A DNA stretch of 64,000 nt from JBDSSS01 sp963764195 (GTDB lineage: Bacteria; Actinomycetota; Actinomycetes; Actinomycetales; Dermatophilaceae). Where the stretch lies: contig CAVXRG010000001.1 of assembly GCA_963764195.1 (NCBI GenBank), positions 1 through 64,000 on the forward strand. The letters are read 5' to 3'. The translations under genes and the position numbers were made by a program. Positions 26,924 through 35,904 of the stretch are shown piece after piece. How positions within the stretch are numbered: position 1 is the stretch's first letter; each line of letters opens with the position of its first letter. Below the pieces are notes generated by a model that ran no database searches, had not been told where the DNA came from, and saw only the letters and a program-made list of their open reading frames with translations.

Positions 26924-27864
26924 CGGCGCCTCCCCAGGAACGAGGCCGCTCCGATGCCCACGAGGGCGGCCGCAGCGACGCCGACGTGCCGCCACGTCGA
27001 CATGAGGTCGCGGGTGGTGACCACCGGATCCGGCGGCAGGCCGTACACCTCCGGCTCGTCGAGCAGCAGGAAGAAGGCGCCGTCACCACCCACCCCGTCC
27101 TCGGGGTTCTCCCCGTAGAGACGCGCGGCGTCGATGCCCTGCTCGTGCAGCTCGGTGACGCGCTTGGCCGCCCGCTCGCGCAGCTCGCTGAGCTCGCCGA
27201 ACTGGATCGACTCGGTGGGGCAGGCCTGGGCGCAGGCCGGGGTCTGTTCGTCCTTGAGTCGGTCATAACAGAGGGTGCACTTGAAGGCGCGACCGTCCTC
27301 CTTGCGCAGGTCGATGACGCCATAGGGGCAGGCTGGCACGCAGTAGCCACAGCCGTTGCAGATGTCGGCCTGCACGACGACCGTCCCGAACTCGGTGCGG
27401 AACAGCGAGCCGGTCGGGCAGACGTCGAGGCACGCGGCGTGGGTGCAGTGTTTGCAGACGTCCGAGGACATCAGCCACCGGATGCCGTCAGCCTCCGGGG
27501 GAGCGTCGGTCCCGGCCGCCGCGGGTGGGCCCATGGCCGGCATACCGAGGTGGGTCGTCGTTCGTTGGGCGATGGACACCGGCTTCTCGACGAACGAGAC
27601 GTGGCGCCACGTGTCCGAGCCGAGGGCGACGGTGTTGTCGTAGGACATCCCCGTGAGTGACATGCCGTCCTCCGGGATGGCGTTCCACTCCTTGCAGGCC
27701 ACCTCACAGGCCTTGCACCCGATGCAGATCGAGGTGTCGGTGAAGAAGCCGACCCTGGGCGGGTGGTTCTCGTAGCCGGCGTCACCCGACACGTCATCCA
27801 ACCTGCCGGACAGGGAGTTTCCGCTGCCGGCAGCGCTGTCGGCGTGGTTCACGGGACTGCTCAC
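26920..27864 (-). CDS. fdhB: Formate dehydrogenase iron-sulfur (beta) subunit
   Basis: 314-residue ferredoxin-like subunit carrying electrons from the catalytic subunit to the membrane subunit. Four [4Fe-4S] Cys groups are visible: CIGCKACEVACKEWN, CKHCTHAACLDVCP, CNGCGYCVPACPYG, and CTLCYDR with CAQACPTES. One C-terminal hydrophobic helix (VGVAAAALVGIGAASF) ends in RRR, as in FdnH. The GTG start at 27864 overlaps the fdhA stop and has AGGAGGG upstream. Layout is like E. coli FdnH/FdoH. Confidence 0.95.
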   Translation of the reverse strand: MSSPVNHADSAAGSGNSLSGRLDDVSGDAGYENHPPRVGFFTDTSICIGCKACEVACKEWNAIPEDGMSLTGMSYDNTVALGSDTWRHVSFVEKPVSIAQRTTTHLGMPAMGPPAAAGTDAPPEADGIRWLMSSDVCKHCTHAACLDVCPTGSLFRTEFGTVVVQADICNGCGYCVPACPYGVIDLRKEDGRAFKCTLCYDRLKDEQTPACAQACPTESIQFGELSELRERAAKRVTELHEQGIDAARLYGENPEDGVGGDGAFFLLLDEPEVYGLPPDPVVTTRDLMSTWRHVGVAAAALVGIGAASFLGRRR

Positions 27865-30800
27865 GAGTCGCCCTCCTGGTGGCCATCCGGGTCCGCAGCG
27901 GCCCGTGCACGGTAGTCGTTGACGAACTGGGCGAGAGCCGGGCCACGGGGGCGCCGCCCCGGCCGGATGTCACACGTGCCGACCTTGTCCTGGATGTGGA
28001 CGTTCGGGTCGAGGCTCGCGTTGACGAGGTCGTTGACGGGATCTCCCGTGGTGAGGCCGTTCCCGCCCCAGTGGTAGGGCAGGCCGACCTGTTCGACGAG
28101 TCGGTCACCCAGTCGTAGGGCCCGCATCCGCCCCGTGACGAGGACCTTCGCCTCGATCGCCGACCGCGTCGTCACGATCGTCGCCCAGCCGCCGTGCTCG
28201 AGGCCGCGCTCGGCCGCGAGCGTCGGCGAAACCTCGCAGAACATCTCGGGCTGGAGCTCGGAGAGGTAGGGCAGGGTCCGGCTCATCCCGCCGGCGGTGT
28301 GGTGCTCGGTCAGCCGGTAGCTGGTGAAGACGTAAGGGAAGACGCTCGTCCCCGACGGGTTGCGCGGGTTCGACGGGGTGTCGACGGACTCGAGCGCGGG
28401 GTTGCTCTGCTGCGCGTAGACCGCGTTGCGCACGGGCGACTCCGGCGGCTCGTAGAACGCCGGCATGGGCCCGTCCGCGAGCCCGGTGGGGACGTAGAGC
28501 CAGGCCTTGCCGTCGGTCTGCATGATGAAGGGGTCACGCCCACCGATCGCGTCCGGACCCGTGGCACCCTCCGCCGGGACGTGGTCCGGGGCGCGGTCGG
28601 CGATGAAGTCAGGCACGTCCTCCCCGGTCCAGCCGCCCTGCTCGGCGTCCCACCACACGTACTTCTTGCGCTCGCTCCACGGTTTGCCGTCGGGGTCCGC
28701 CGAGGCCCGGTTGTAGAGGATCCGCCGGTTCGCAGGCCAGGCCCAGCCCCACTCGGGCGCAACCTGGCTCTGCTCCCAGTGCGGCTTGCGGCGGGCCGCC
28801 TGGTTCACCTCGTCGGCGAAGACACCGCAGTAGATCCAGCAGCCGCTCGCCGTCGAACCGTCACCCCGGAGCTCGGTGTAGGACGACAGCGCCGTGCCGT
28901 CGGCCCCCCAGCCGTTGATCTCGCGGAGCACGGCCTCCCCGTCGGGCTCCTGGAGGGGGCCCTTCGTCGGGTAGTCCCACGTCAGGTCGAGCAAGGGTCG
29001 GTCCATCTCGTCGGTCGACCCGGCGAGCTTGGCCCGGAGGCGCTGGCCCAGCTCGTAGTAGAACTGGAGGTCGCTGCGCGCGTCGCCCGGCGGCTGGACC
29101 GCCTGGTGGCGCCACTGCAGCATCCGCTGGGTGTTGGTGAAGCTGCCCTCCTTCTCCACGTGCGAGGCGGCAGGGATGAAGAAGACCTCGGTCCCGATCT
29201 CCTCGGTGACCATCTCGCCCGTCTCGAGCTCGGGGCCGTCCTTCCAGAAGGTCGCGGTCTCGATCATCGCCATGTCGCGCACGACGAGCCACTCGAGGTT
29301 GGCCAGGCCGAGCCGCTGCATCTTGCCGTTCGCCGACCCGATCGCGGGGTTCTCCCCGATGACGAAGTAGCCCGGCGACCGGCCCTCGATCTGGTTGACG
29401 ACCGTGTCGTAGGTGCCGTGGTGGCCGGTGAGACGCGGAAGGTAGTCGAAGCAGAAGTCGTTCTCCGCGGTCGCGGCGTCGCCCCACCACGCCTTGAGCA
29501 GGCTGACCGTGTAGTCCCGCATGTTCCCCCAGAACCCCGTCTTGCCGGCGTCCGCCGCGACGAACGCGTCGAGGTCCTCGTGCTGGCGGGCGTGGGGCAT
29601 CGGGATGTATCCGGGGAGGATGTTGTAGAGGGTCGGGATGTCGGTCGACCCCTGGATGCTCGCGTGCCCGCGCAGGGCGAGGATGCCCCCTCCCGGGCGC
29701 CCGATGTTGCCCAGCAGCAGCTGCAGGATCGAGGCCGTGCGGATGTTCTGGACACCCGTCGAGTGGTGGGTCCACCCCACGGCGTAGCAGAACGCGCTGG
29801 TGCGCTCCCGCCCCGAGTTGGTGGTGAGGGCCTGCGCCACGCGTTCGAAGTCCTCCGGCGAGATGCCGCACACCTGCTCGACGAGCTCAGGGGTGTAACG
29901 GGCGAAGTGGCGCTTGAGGACCTGGTAGACGCACCGCGGGTGCTGGAGCGTCTCGTCCCGCTCCGGCTTCGCGGCCACCGACGGGCCTCCCGACCCGGCG
30001 GTCTCCGACCGCCCCGCCTGGTGCTCGTCCCCGGCGTCGTCCGAGCCGCCGGAGGGTTTGCCACCCGCCGAGTCCGGCCCAGCGGGCTGCTCCGGGTCGC
30101 GCTCCCCGGCCGCCGGGGCCTCGGACGCACCTTCGTACTGCCAGCTGGCCGGGTCGTACGCGCCCGAGTCGGGGTCGAAGCCCGAGAACAGCCCGTCCAG
30201 CTCCTCGGTGTCCTTGAAGTCCTCCCCGACGATCGACGCCGCGTTGGTGTAGTTGACGACGTAGTCCCGGAAGTCGAGCTCGTGGGTGAGCACGTGGTTG
30301 ACGAGGGCCCCGAGGAACATCACGTCGGTGCCCGCCCGGATCGGCACGTGGATGTCCGCGACGGCAGAGGTGCGGGTGAAGCGCGGGTCGACGTGGATGA
30401 TCGTTGCCCCACGCTTCTTGGCCTCCATCACCCACTGGAAGCCCACGGGGTGGCACTCGGCCATGTTGGAGCCCTCGATGACGATGCAGTCAGCGTTGGC
30501 GAGGTCCTGCTGGAAGGTGGTGGCCCCTCCCCGACCGAAGCTCGTCCCCAGACCGGGGACGGTCGAGGAGTGTCAAATACGGGCCTGGTTCTCGATCTGG
30601 ATCGCACCCATGGCGGTGTAGAGCTTCTTCATGAGGTAGTTCTCCTCGTTGTCGAGGGTCGCCCCTCCGAGGCTCGCGATGCCGAGGGTGCGTCGGGTCC
30701 GCACGCCCGACTCGTCCTGCCACTGCCAGGACCGGCGACGGGTCTCGATGACCCGGTCCGCGATCATGTCCATCGCCGTGTCGAGGTCGAGGTCCTCCCA

Positions 30801-31136
30801 CTCGGTCCCGTGGGGCCGGCGGTACCGAACCTTCGTCACCCTGCTCGACGAGGTCACGAGCTGCTTGCTCGCGCTCCCCTTGGGGCACAGGCGCCCTCGG
30901 GAGACGGGGCTGGCCGGGTCACCCTCGATCTGGGTGACGGCGCCGTCCTTGACGAAGACCTTCTGTCCGCAACCGACGGCGCAGTAGGGACAGATCGAGT
31001 CGACGACGGAGTCCGCCTGCGAGGTGCGCGGGACGAGGCCCTTGCTCCGGTCGGACTGGGCAGCGCTTCCCCTGCCCAGGCGGTCCCGCCCGCGCAGCTG
31101 GCGCAACACCGGCCACTGAAGAGGGGTGTTCACCAT
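27861..31136 (-). CDS. fdhA: Selenocysteine-containing formate dehydrogenase catalytic subunit (FDH-N type)
   Basis: Molybdo- or tungstopterin formate dehydrogenase oxidising formate to CO2. Read through the in-frame TGA at 30573-30575, it is 1091 residues with Sec188. Left of the TGA is GAIQIENQARI, right of it HSSTVPGLGTSFGRGG, which is exactly the Sec site of FdnG (NQARV-U-H). C49, C52, C56 and C84 hold the [4Fe-4S] cluster. The start ATG 31136 has AGGAGGA 6 bases upstream. The N terminus shows no twin-arginine signal. A 57-residue Gly/Pro/Ser/Asp/Glu-rich insert (about 335-391) interrupts the molybdopterin domain just before LQHPRCVYQVLKRH. Downstream genes are coupled. Treating the TGA as a nonsense codon would split this into two false genes. 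Confidence 0.95.
29964..30134 (-). other. Low-complexity insert within fdhA
   Basis: Encodes about 57 residues rich in G, P, S, A, D and E between SGFDPDSGAYDPASWQYE and RDETLQHPRCVY. In E. coli FdnG the corresponding spacer, as I recall it, is only a few residues, so this looks like an added flexible surface loop. Confidence 0.6.
30544..30575 (-). promoter_or_regulatory. Sec TGA codon and bacterial SECIS-like hairpin of fdhA
   Basis: TGA (30575-30573) is followed by 12 bases, then stem GTCCCC (30560-30555), loop GGTCT (30554-30550) and GGGGAC (30549-30544). The six pairs are perfect. The 12-base spacing and the GGUCU apical loop recall the E. coli fdhF SECIS that SelB binds. The hairpin is coding sequence as well. 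Confidence 0.88.
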
Positions 31137-31168
31137 CGAATCCTCCTGAGGACGCGCTCGAGCAGTGC

Positions 31169-31211
31169 AACGGGTCATCACCGACCATAGTCGACCCGTT
31201 TCCCGAACGGG
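31169..31211. promoter_or_regulatory. Inverted-repeat operator candidate over the fdhA promoter
   Basis: AACGGGTC (31169-31176) and GACCCGTT (31193-31200) form a perfect 8-bp inverted repeat with a 16-base spacer, and a third half-site AACGGG follows at 31206-31211. On the minus strand a possible -10 TATGGT (31189-31184) lies inside the spacer, 48 bases before the fdhA start. A regulator bound here would cover the promoter. Confidence 0.45.
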
Positions 31212-31292
31212 GGCCGGAAAACCCTGCGTGTCACTGGCCCAGCCGCCGCCCCCCACCCGACTGCAGAACGGTCAGCGGCTAGTGTTCGCGAT

Positions 31293-31387
31293 GGAGGCGT
31301 TCCTCGTCTGGTGACGGGCGCGGTCCTCAAAATCGCTGTGGTCGGGTATCCCGGCCAGGCGGGTTCGATTCCCGTCCGCCTCCGCCA
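31293..31387 (+). tRNA. selC: tRNA-Sec (UCA anticodon)
   Basis: 95-base tRNA with the marks of tRNA-Sec: encoded CCA end, anticodon TCA in loop CCTCAAA on stem GCGGT/ATCGC, a 6-bp D stem (CTCGTC/GACGGG with a TGGT loop), a long variable arm (TGGTCGGG/CCCGGCCA) and a T-loop TTCGATT. The acceptor GGAGGCG pairs with CGCCTCC; the eighth position is a T-C mismatch and loop position 33 is C rather than T, both unusual. A -10-like TAGTGT lies at 31281-31286. It is directly upstream of selA. Confidence 0.93.
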
Positions 31388-31429
31388 AGACTGCCCATCC
31401 GTATCTTCCGTTCGAGAGGAATGACACGA

Positions 31430-32731
31430 GTGGATGACCCCCGTCGCCGGGTGCCCCGCACCGATGCGGTGCTCGGGGACCCCGCGCTCTCCGCGGCCGT
31501 CGAGCGCCTCGGGCGCACGCGTGTGAAGGCGACCGTCGTGGACGTCCTCGCGCTGTGCCGTGCGGGCCGGCTCGCCCCGGAGGACGTCGTCGCCGCCGCC
31601 ATCGAGCGGCTTCCGGCCTCGAGCGCCTCGCTGCGCCACGTCGTCAACGCGACCGGCATCGTCGTGCACACCAACCTCGGACGCGCTCCCCTGTCGACCG
31701 CCGCGCGCGACGCCGTCGGCATCGCCTCGGGAGCGACCGACGTCGAGCTCGACCTGCGCACGGGGCGTCGGGGACCCCGGGGAGCCGCTGCGATGGCGGC
31801 TCTGCGAGCAGCCGTGCCTGCCGCCGGTGACGCCCACGTCGTCAACAACGGGGCCGCCGCCCTCGCGCTCGTCGCCCGGGCCCTGGCCCCCGACCTCGAG
31901 ATCGTCATCGCCCGCGGCGAGATGGTCGAGATCGGGGACGGGTTCCGCCTGCCTGAGCTGCTCGAGTCCCTCGGGGCGCGCATCCGTGAGGTGGGCACGA
32001 CCAACCGGGTGCGGTTCGAGGACTATGCCGACGCCGTGACCGAGCGCACCGGCTTCGTCCTCAAGGTGCACCCCTCGAACTTCCGGGTCGAGGGCTTCAC
32101 GGCGTCCGTGCCGGTGTCCGAGCTCGCGCGGCTCACGGTCCCCGTCGTCGTCGACATCGGCTCCGGCCTGCTCGCCCCCCACCCGAGGCTTCCCGAGGAG
32201 CCGGACGCGCAGACGACGCTCCGCCACGGGGCGACGCTCGTGACCGCATCCGGTGACAAGTTGCTCGGCGGCCCGCAGTGCGGGCTCCTGCTCGGCGAGG
32301 CAGCGCTCGTGCACCGGCTCCGCAGGCACCCCTTCGCCCGAGCGCTACGCGTCGACAAGCTCACCCTCGCCGCCCTCGAGGCGACCCTCGCCGGGCCGGA
32401 CACGCCCGTTGCCCTCGCGCTCACCCGGACCCGGGAGGAGCTGCTCGAGCGTGCCGAACGGCTCGCGGCCGACGTCGACTCGCCGGTATGCCGGGTCGTG
32501 CCCTCGGTCGGTCACGTGGGCGGTGGCGGCGCGCCCGGCGTCCCCCTCGAGAGCGCGGCGCTGTCACTGCCGCCCGAGCTCGCCGAGACCCTGCGGCTCG
32601 GCGAGCCGCCCGTGCTCGGGCACGTCCACGACGGCCGCCTGCTGCTCGACCTGCTCACCGTGCCTGAGGACCTCGACGGAGTCGTCGCCGACGCGGTCCG
32701 CCGGGCCCTCACCGATGCCGGAGCCCCCTGA
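31430..32731 (+). CDS. selA: L-seryl-tRNA(Sec) selenium transferase
   Basis: 433-residue PLP enzyme converting seryl-tRNA(Sec) to selenocysteyl-tRNA(Sec) with selenophosphate. Landmarks: NATGIVVHTNLGRAPLS, DVELDLRTGRRG, NNGAAALALV and the PLP Lys in SGDKLLGGPQCG (about residue 277). GTG 31430 is preferred to ATG 31421 because AGAGGA ends 9 bases before the GTG but directly abuts the ATG. It begins 42 bases after the tRNA-Sec gene and its stop leads straight into selB. Confidence 0.95.
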   Translation: MDDPRRRVPRTDAVLGDPALSAAVERLGRTRVKATVVDVLALCRAGRLAPEDVVAAAIERLPASSASLRHVVNATGIVVHTNLGRAPLSTAARDAVGIASGATDVELDLRTGRRGPRGAAAMAALRAAVPAAGDAHVVNNGAAALALVARALAPDLEIVIARGEMVEIGDGFRLPELLESLGARIREVGTTNRVRFEDYADAVTERTGFVLKVHPSNFRVEGFTASVPVSELARLTVPVVVDIGSGLLAPHPRLPEEPDAQTTLRHGATLVTASGDKLLGGPQCGLLLGEAALVHRLRRHPFARALRVDKLTLAALEATLAGPDTPVALALTRTREELLERAERLAADVDSPVCRVVPSVGHVGGGGAPGVPLESAALSLPPELAETLRLGEPPVLGHVHDGRLLLDLLTVPEDLDGVVADAVRRALTDAGAP

Positions 32732-32732
32732 C

Positions 32733-34490
32733 GTGCACGTCGTCGCGACGGCCGGTCACGTCGACCACGGCAAGTCGACCCTCGTCCGCGCGCTCACCGG
32801 CAGCGACCCGGACCGGCTCGCCGAGGAGCGCCGCCGCGGGCTGACGATCGAGCTCGGCTACGCCTGGACCACCCTGGTCGGAGTGGGTGAGGTCGCCTTC
32901 GTCGACGTCCCGGGCCACGAACGGTTCATCGCCACCGCTCTCGCCGGGGTCGGCCCGGTGCCGGTCGTGATGTTCGTCGTCGCCGCCGATGACCCGTGGA
33001 TGCCGCAGGCCGCCGAGCACCTCGCAGCCCTCGACGCGCTGGGCGTCGAGCGTGGGCTGCTCGTCGTGACCCGTGCCGACCTGGCCGACCCCGGCCCGGC
33101 CCTCGCCCGCGCCCGGCACGAGCTGTCGGGCACGACGCTGGAGGGTCTGCCGGAGGTCGTCGTCAGCGGGCGGACCGGGATGGGGCTCGACCGGCTGCGG
33201 CGTGTGCTCGCCGAGGTGCTCGCGCACGTGGCCCTGCCCGACGCCGGTGAGGACGTCCGCCTCTGGGTCGACCGCCGCTTCCACGTCAAGGGCTCCGGCA
33301 CGGTGGTCACGGGGACGTTGTCCGCCGGCACCGTCAGCGTCGGGGACCAGCTCGCGTTCGGGGACGAGCAGGTCCGCGTTCGGGCGCTCGAGGCGCTCGG
33401 CACACCTCGGGACGCCGTGAGCGGCGTGGCCCGCGTCGCGCTGGACCTTGGTGGCCACGCCCCCGCGGCGCTGTCCCGCGGCGACGTGCTCGTCACCCCG
33501 GGAGCCTTCTCGGCCACGACGGTCGTCGACGTCGCCCTGTCGGGCGAGGACGACCCCCCGGAGCGGCCGATCCTGCACCTCGGGTCCGCGCTCGTCTCCG
33601 TGCACGCGCGGCGGCTCGGGGACGGCCTGCACCGGCTGACCCTCGACCGTCCGCTGCCGCTGCGCATCGGCGACCGCGCGATCCTGCGCGACCCCGGGCG
33701 GCGAGCCCTGTGGGGCGTGCGGGTGCTCGACCCGCTCCCGCCGTCGCTGAGTCGCCGCGGTGCCGCCGTCACCCGAGCAGACGTGCTCGCCGCGAGCGAC
33801 GGCTCCGTGGCGACCGAGCTCGCCCACCGCGGGGTCGTGCGTCGATCGGTCCTGGTCCGCGCCGGGGTCCGCGTCGAGCCGCTGCCTGCCGGCACGGTCA
33901 CCGCGGGGGACTGGCTCGTCGCGCCCGACCGGACGAGCGCGCTCCGGGCCCGGCTCGTCGAGGTCGTCAAGGCCTCGGACACCCCGCTCTCCCGCGGCGT
34001 CTCCTTCGCCGCGGCCGCCCACGCCCTCGGACTGCCCGACGCCGCCATCGTGCCTGCCCTCGCCGTGCCGCCGCTGCGCACCGGCGGCGGGATGGTCGCG
34101 CTGGCTGCGGAGCGCACCCTCCCTCCGGCCCTCGTTGCCGCCCTCGAGAGCCTCGCCTCGGACCTCGCGACGGCCCCGTTCGCGGCGCCGACGGCTGCCC
34201 GCCTCGCCGAGCTCGGGCTCAACCCCCGCACCGTGGCCGGGCTCCACCACTCCGGCCACGTGCTCCGGGTCGCCGAGGGCGTGGTGCTGATCCCCGGCGC
34301 CGACGACGCGGCGGTGGAGGTGCTCGCCGAGCTCGACCAGCCGTTCACGACGAGCGAGGCGCGTCGGGCCCTCGGCACCAGCCGTCGGGTCGTCCTGCCG
34401 CTGCTGGGCCACCTCGACGCGACCGGGCGCACGGCCCGCCTCCCTGACGACACCCGACGAGTCCGGCCCCGGCCCGCTCCCCCCAGCTGA
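32733..34490 (+). CDS. selB: Selenocysteine-specific elongation factor
   Basis: 585-residue translation GTPase that brings Sec-tRNA to the ribosome and binds the SECIS hairpin through C-terminal winged helices. G1 is GHVDHGKST (about residues 8-16), G3 DVPGHERF, and G4 TRAD (Arg where Lys is usual). EF-Tu-like domains 2 and 3 follow, then about 230 residues of winged-helix repeats (LDQPFTTSEARRALGTSRR is the last one). GTG 32733 gives the family-typical MHVVATAGHVDHGK and lies one base after the selA stop with GGAG upstream; ATG 32715, overlapping selA, is possible. It converges on ask. Confidence 0.95.
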   Translation: MHVVATAGHVDHGKSTLVRALTGSDPDRLAEERRRGLTIELGYAWTTLVGVGEVAFVDVPGHERFIATALAGVGPVPVVMFVVAADDPWMPQAAEHLAALDALGVERGLLVVTRADLADPGPALARARHELSGTTLEGLPEVVVSGRTGMGLDRLRRVLAEVLAHVALPDAGEDVRLWVDRRFHVKGSGTVVTGTLSAGTVSVGDQLAFGDEQVRVRALEALGTPRDAVSGVARVALDLGGHAPAALSRGDVLVTPGAFSATTVVDVALSGEDDPPERPILHLGSALVSVHARRLGDGLHRLTLDRPLPLRIGDRAILRDPGRRALWGVRVLDPLPPSLSRRGAAVTRADVLAASDGSVATELAHRGVVRRSVLVRAGVRVEPLPAGTVTAGDWLVAPDRTSALRARLVEVVKASDTPLSRGVSFAAAAHALGLPDAAIVPALAVPPLRTGGGMVALAAERTLPPALVAALESLASDLATAPFAAPTAARLAELGLNPRTVAGLHHSGHVLRVAEGVVLIPGADDAAVEVLAELDQPFTTSEARRALGTSRRVVLPLLGHLDATGRTARLPDDTRRVRPRPAPPS

Positions 34491-34512
34491 GGTCAGCCGA
34501 GGTGGCCTGACG

Positions 34513-35784
34513 TCACCGGCCGGTGCCGCCGTAGACGATCGCGTCCTCGGCCGCGTCGAGGCCGAAGGCCGTGTGGACCGCCCGGACGGCGTCGTCGAGC
34601 TCGTCGGCCCGGGTCACCGCCGAGACGCGGATCTCGGAGGTCGAGATCATCTCGATGTTGATGCCGGCCTCGGCGAGCGCGCCGAAGAACTTCGCCGAGA
34701 CCCCGGGGTGGCTCTTCATGCCGGCACCGACGAGGGCGATCTTGCCGATGGCGTCGTCGAACCGGAGGTCGGCATAGTCGACGTCGTGCTTGATCGACTG
34801 GAGCGTCGACATCGCCTTGGGCCCGTCGCCCTTGGGCAGCGTGAAGGAGATGTCGGTCTTGACGGTCTCGGCCGCCGAGACGTTCTGGACGATCATGTCG
34901 ATGTTGAGACCGGCCTCGGCGACGGCCCCGAAGATCTTGGCCGCGATGCCGACCCGGTCGGGGACGCCGACGATGGTGATCTTGGCCTCGCTGCGGTCAT
35001 GGGCGATGCCCGCGATGATCGGTGCTTCCACAGCGCCATCTCCTTCATAGGGTTTCAGCTTGACCATGGTGCCGGGCTTGCGCGACCAGGACGAACGGAC
35101 GTGGATCGGGATCCCGTAGCGCCGGGCGTACTCCACGCAGCGCAGGTGCAGGATCTTGCTGCCGTTGGCGGCGAGGTCGAGCATCTCCTCCATGGAGAGC
35201 ACGTCGAGCTTGCGGGCGTTCGGCAGCACCCGGGGGTCGGCGGTGAACACGCCGTCGACGTCGGTGTAGATCTCGCAGACCTCGGCGCCGAGTGCCGCGG
35301 CGAGGGCCACGGCGGTCGTGTCCGAGCCGCCGCGACCGAGGGTGGTGATGTCCTTGGTCGTCTGGCTCACGCCCTGGAAACCGGCCACGATGGCGATGTG
35401 GCCGGCGTCGAGCGCGCTCTGGATCCGGCCGGGGGTGACGTCGATGATGCGTGCCGCGCCGTGGGCGTCGTCGGTGATCACCCCGGCCTGCGAGCCGGTG
35501 AAGGACCGAGCCTCGGCCCCGAGCGCGGCGATCGCCATCGCGACGAGGGCCATCGAGATCCGCTCCCCCGACGTCAGCAGCATGTCGAGCTCGCGGGCGG
35601 GCGGCGCCCCGGTGACCTGCTCCGCGAGGTCGAGCAGCTCGTCGGTCGTGTCACCCATCGCCGAGACGACGACGCAGACCGAGTGGCCGTCCCGCTGGGT
35701 CTCGACGATGCGCCGCGCCACGCGCTTGATCGACTCGGCGTCGGCCACCGACGATCCGCCGTACTTCTGGACGACGATGCTCAC
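34513..35784 (-). CDS. ask: Aspartate kinase
   Basis: 423-residue aspartokinase, first step of the Lys/Thr/Met and diaminopimelate pathway. VQKYGGSSVADAES at the N terminus is the kinase signature, TTLGRGGSDTTAVAL the substrate loop, and two ACT domains follow (regulatory region from about 265, with VGAGMKSHPGVSAKFF). GTG 35784 has AGGGAG 5 bases upstream. In many actinobacteria the gene also yields a separate beta subunit from an internal start near the ACT region. asd, its usual partner, is not downstream here; selB is. Confidence 0.95.
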   Translation of the reverse strand: MSIVVQKYGGSSVADAESIKRVARRIVETQRDGHSVCVVVSAMGDTTDELLDLAEQVTGAPPARELDMLLTSGERISMALVAMAIAALGAEARSFTGSQAGVITDDAHGAARIIDVTPGRIQSALDAGHIAIVAGFQGVSQTTKDITTLGRGGSDTTAVALAAALGAEVCEIYTDVDGVFTADPRVLPNARKLDVLSMEEMLDLAANGSKILHLRCVEYARRYGIPIHVRSSWSRKPGTMVKLKPYEGDGAVEAPIIAGIAHDRSEAKITIVGVPDRVGIAAKIFGAVAEAGLNIDMIVQNVSAAETVKTDISFTLPKGDGPKAMSTLQSIKHDVDYADLRFDDAIGKIALVGAGMKSHPGVSAKFFGALAEAGINIEMISTSEIRVSAVTRADELDDAVRAVHTAFGLDAAEDAIVYGGTGR

Positions 35785-35904
35785 ACGGGCTCCCTGGTGC
35801 TGTCCGGTCGGTTCGGGCGGAGACCGCAGTCTAGGACTGCCGCACCGGCCGCCCACGGCGACGTCGCAATGGTGAGACTGCCGCCGCTACCCGATCAGGG
35901 CTGA

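Noticed and set aside
30573..30575. TGA in fdhA as a nonsense mutation
   Set aside because: It falls exactly at the known Sec site (NQARI-U-H), is followed by a SECIS-like hairpin, and the genome carries selA, selB, selC and selD beside it.
28194..31190. 998-codon open frame on the plus strand
   Set aside because: It is antisense to fdhA and its protein is Arg/Val/Gly-rich with no family motif, an expected shadow in high-GC DNA.
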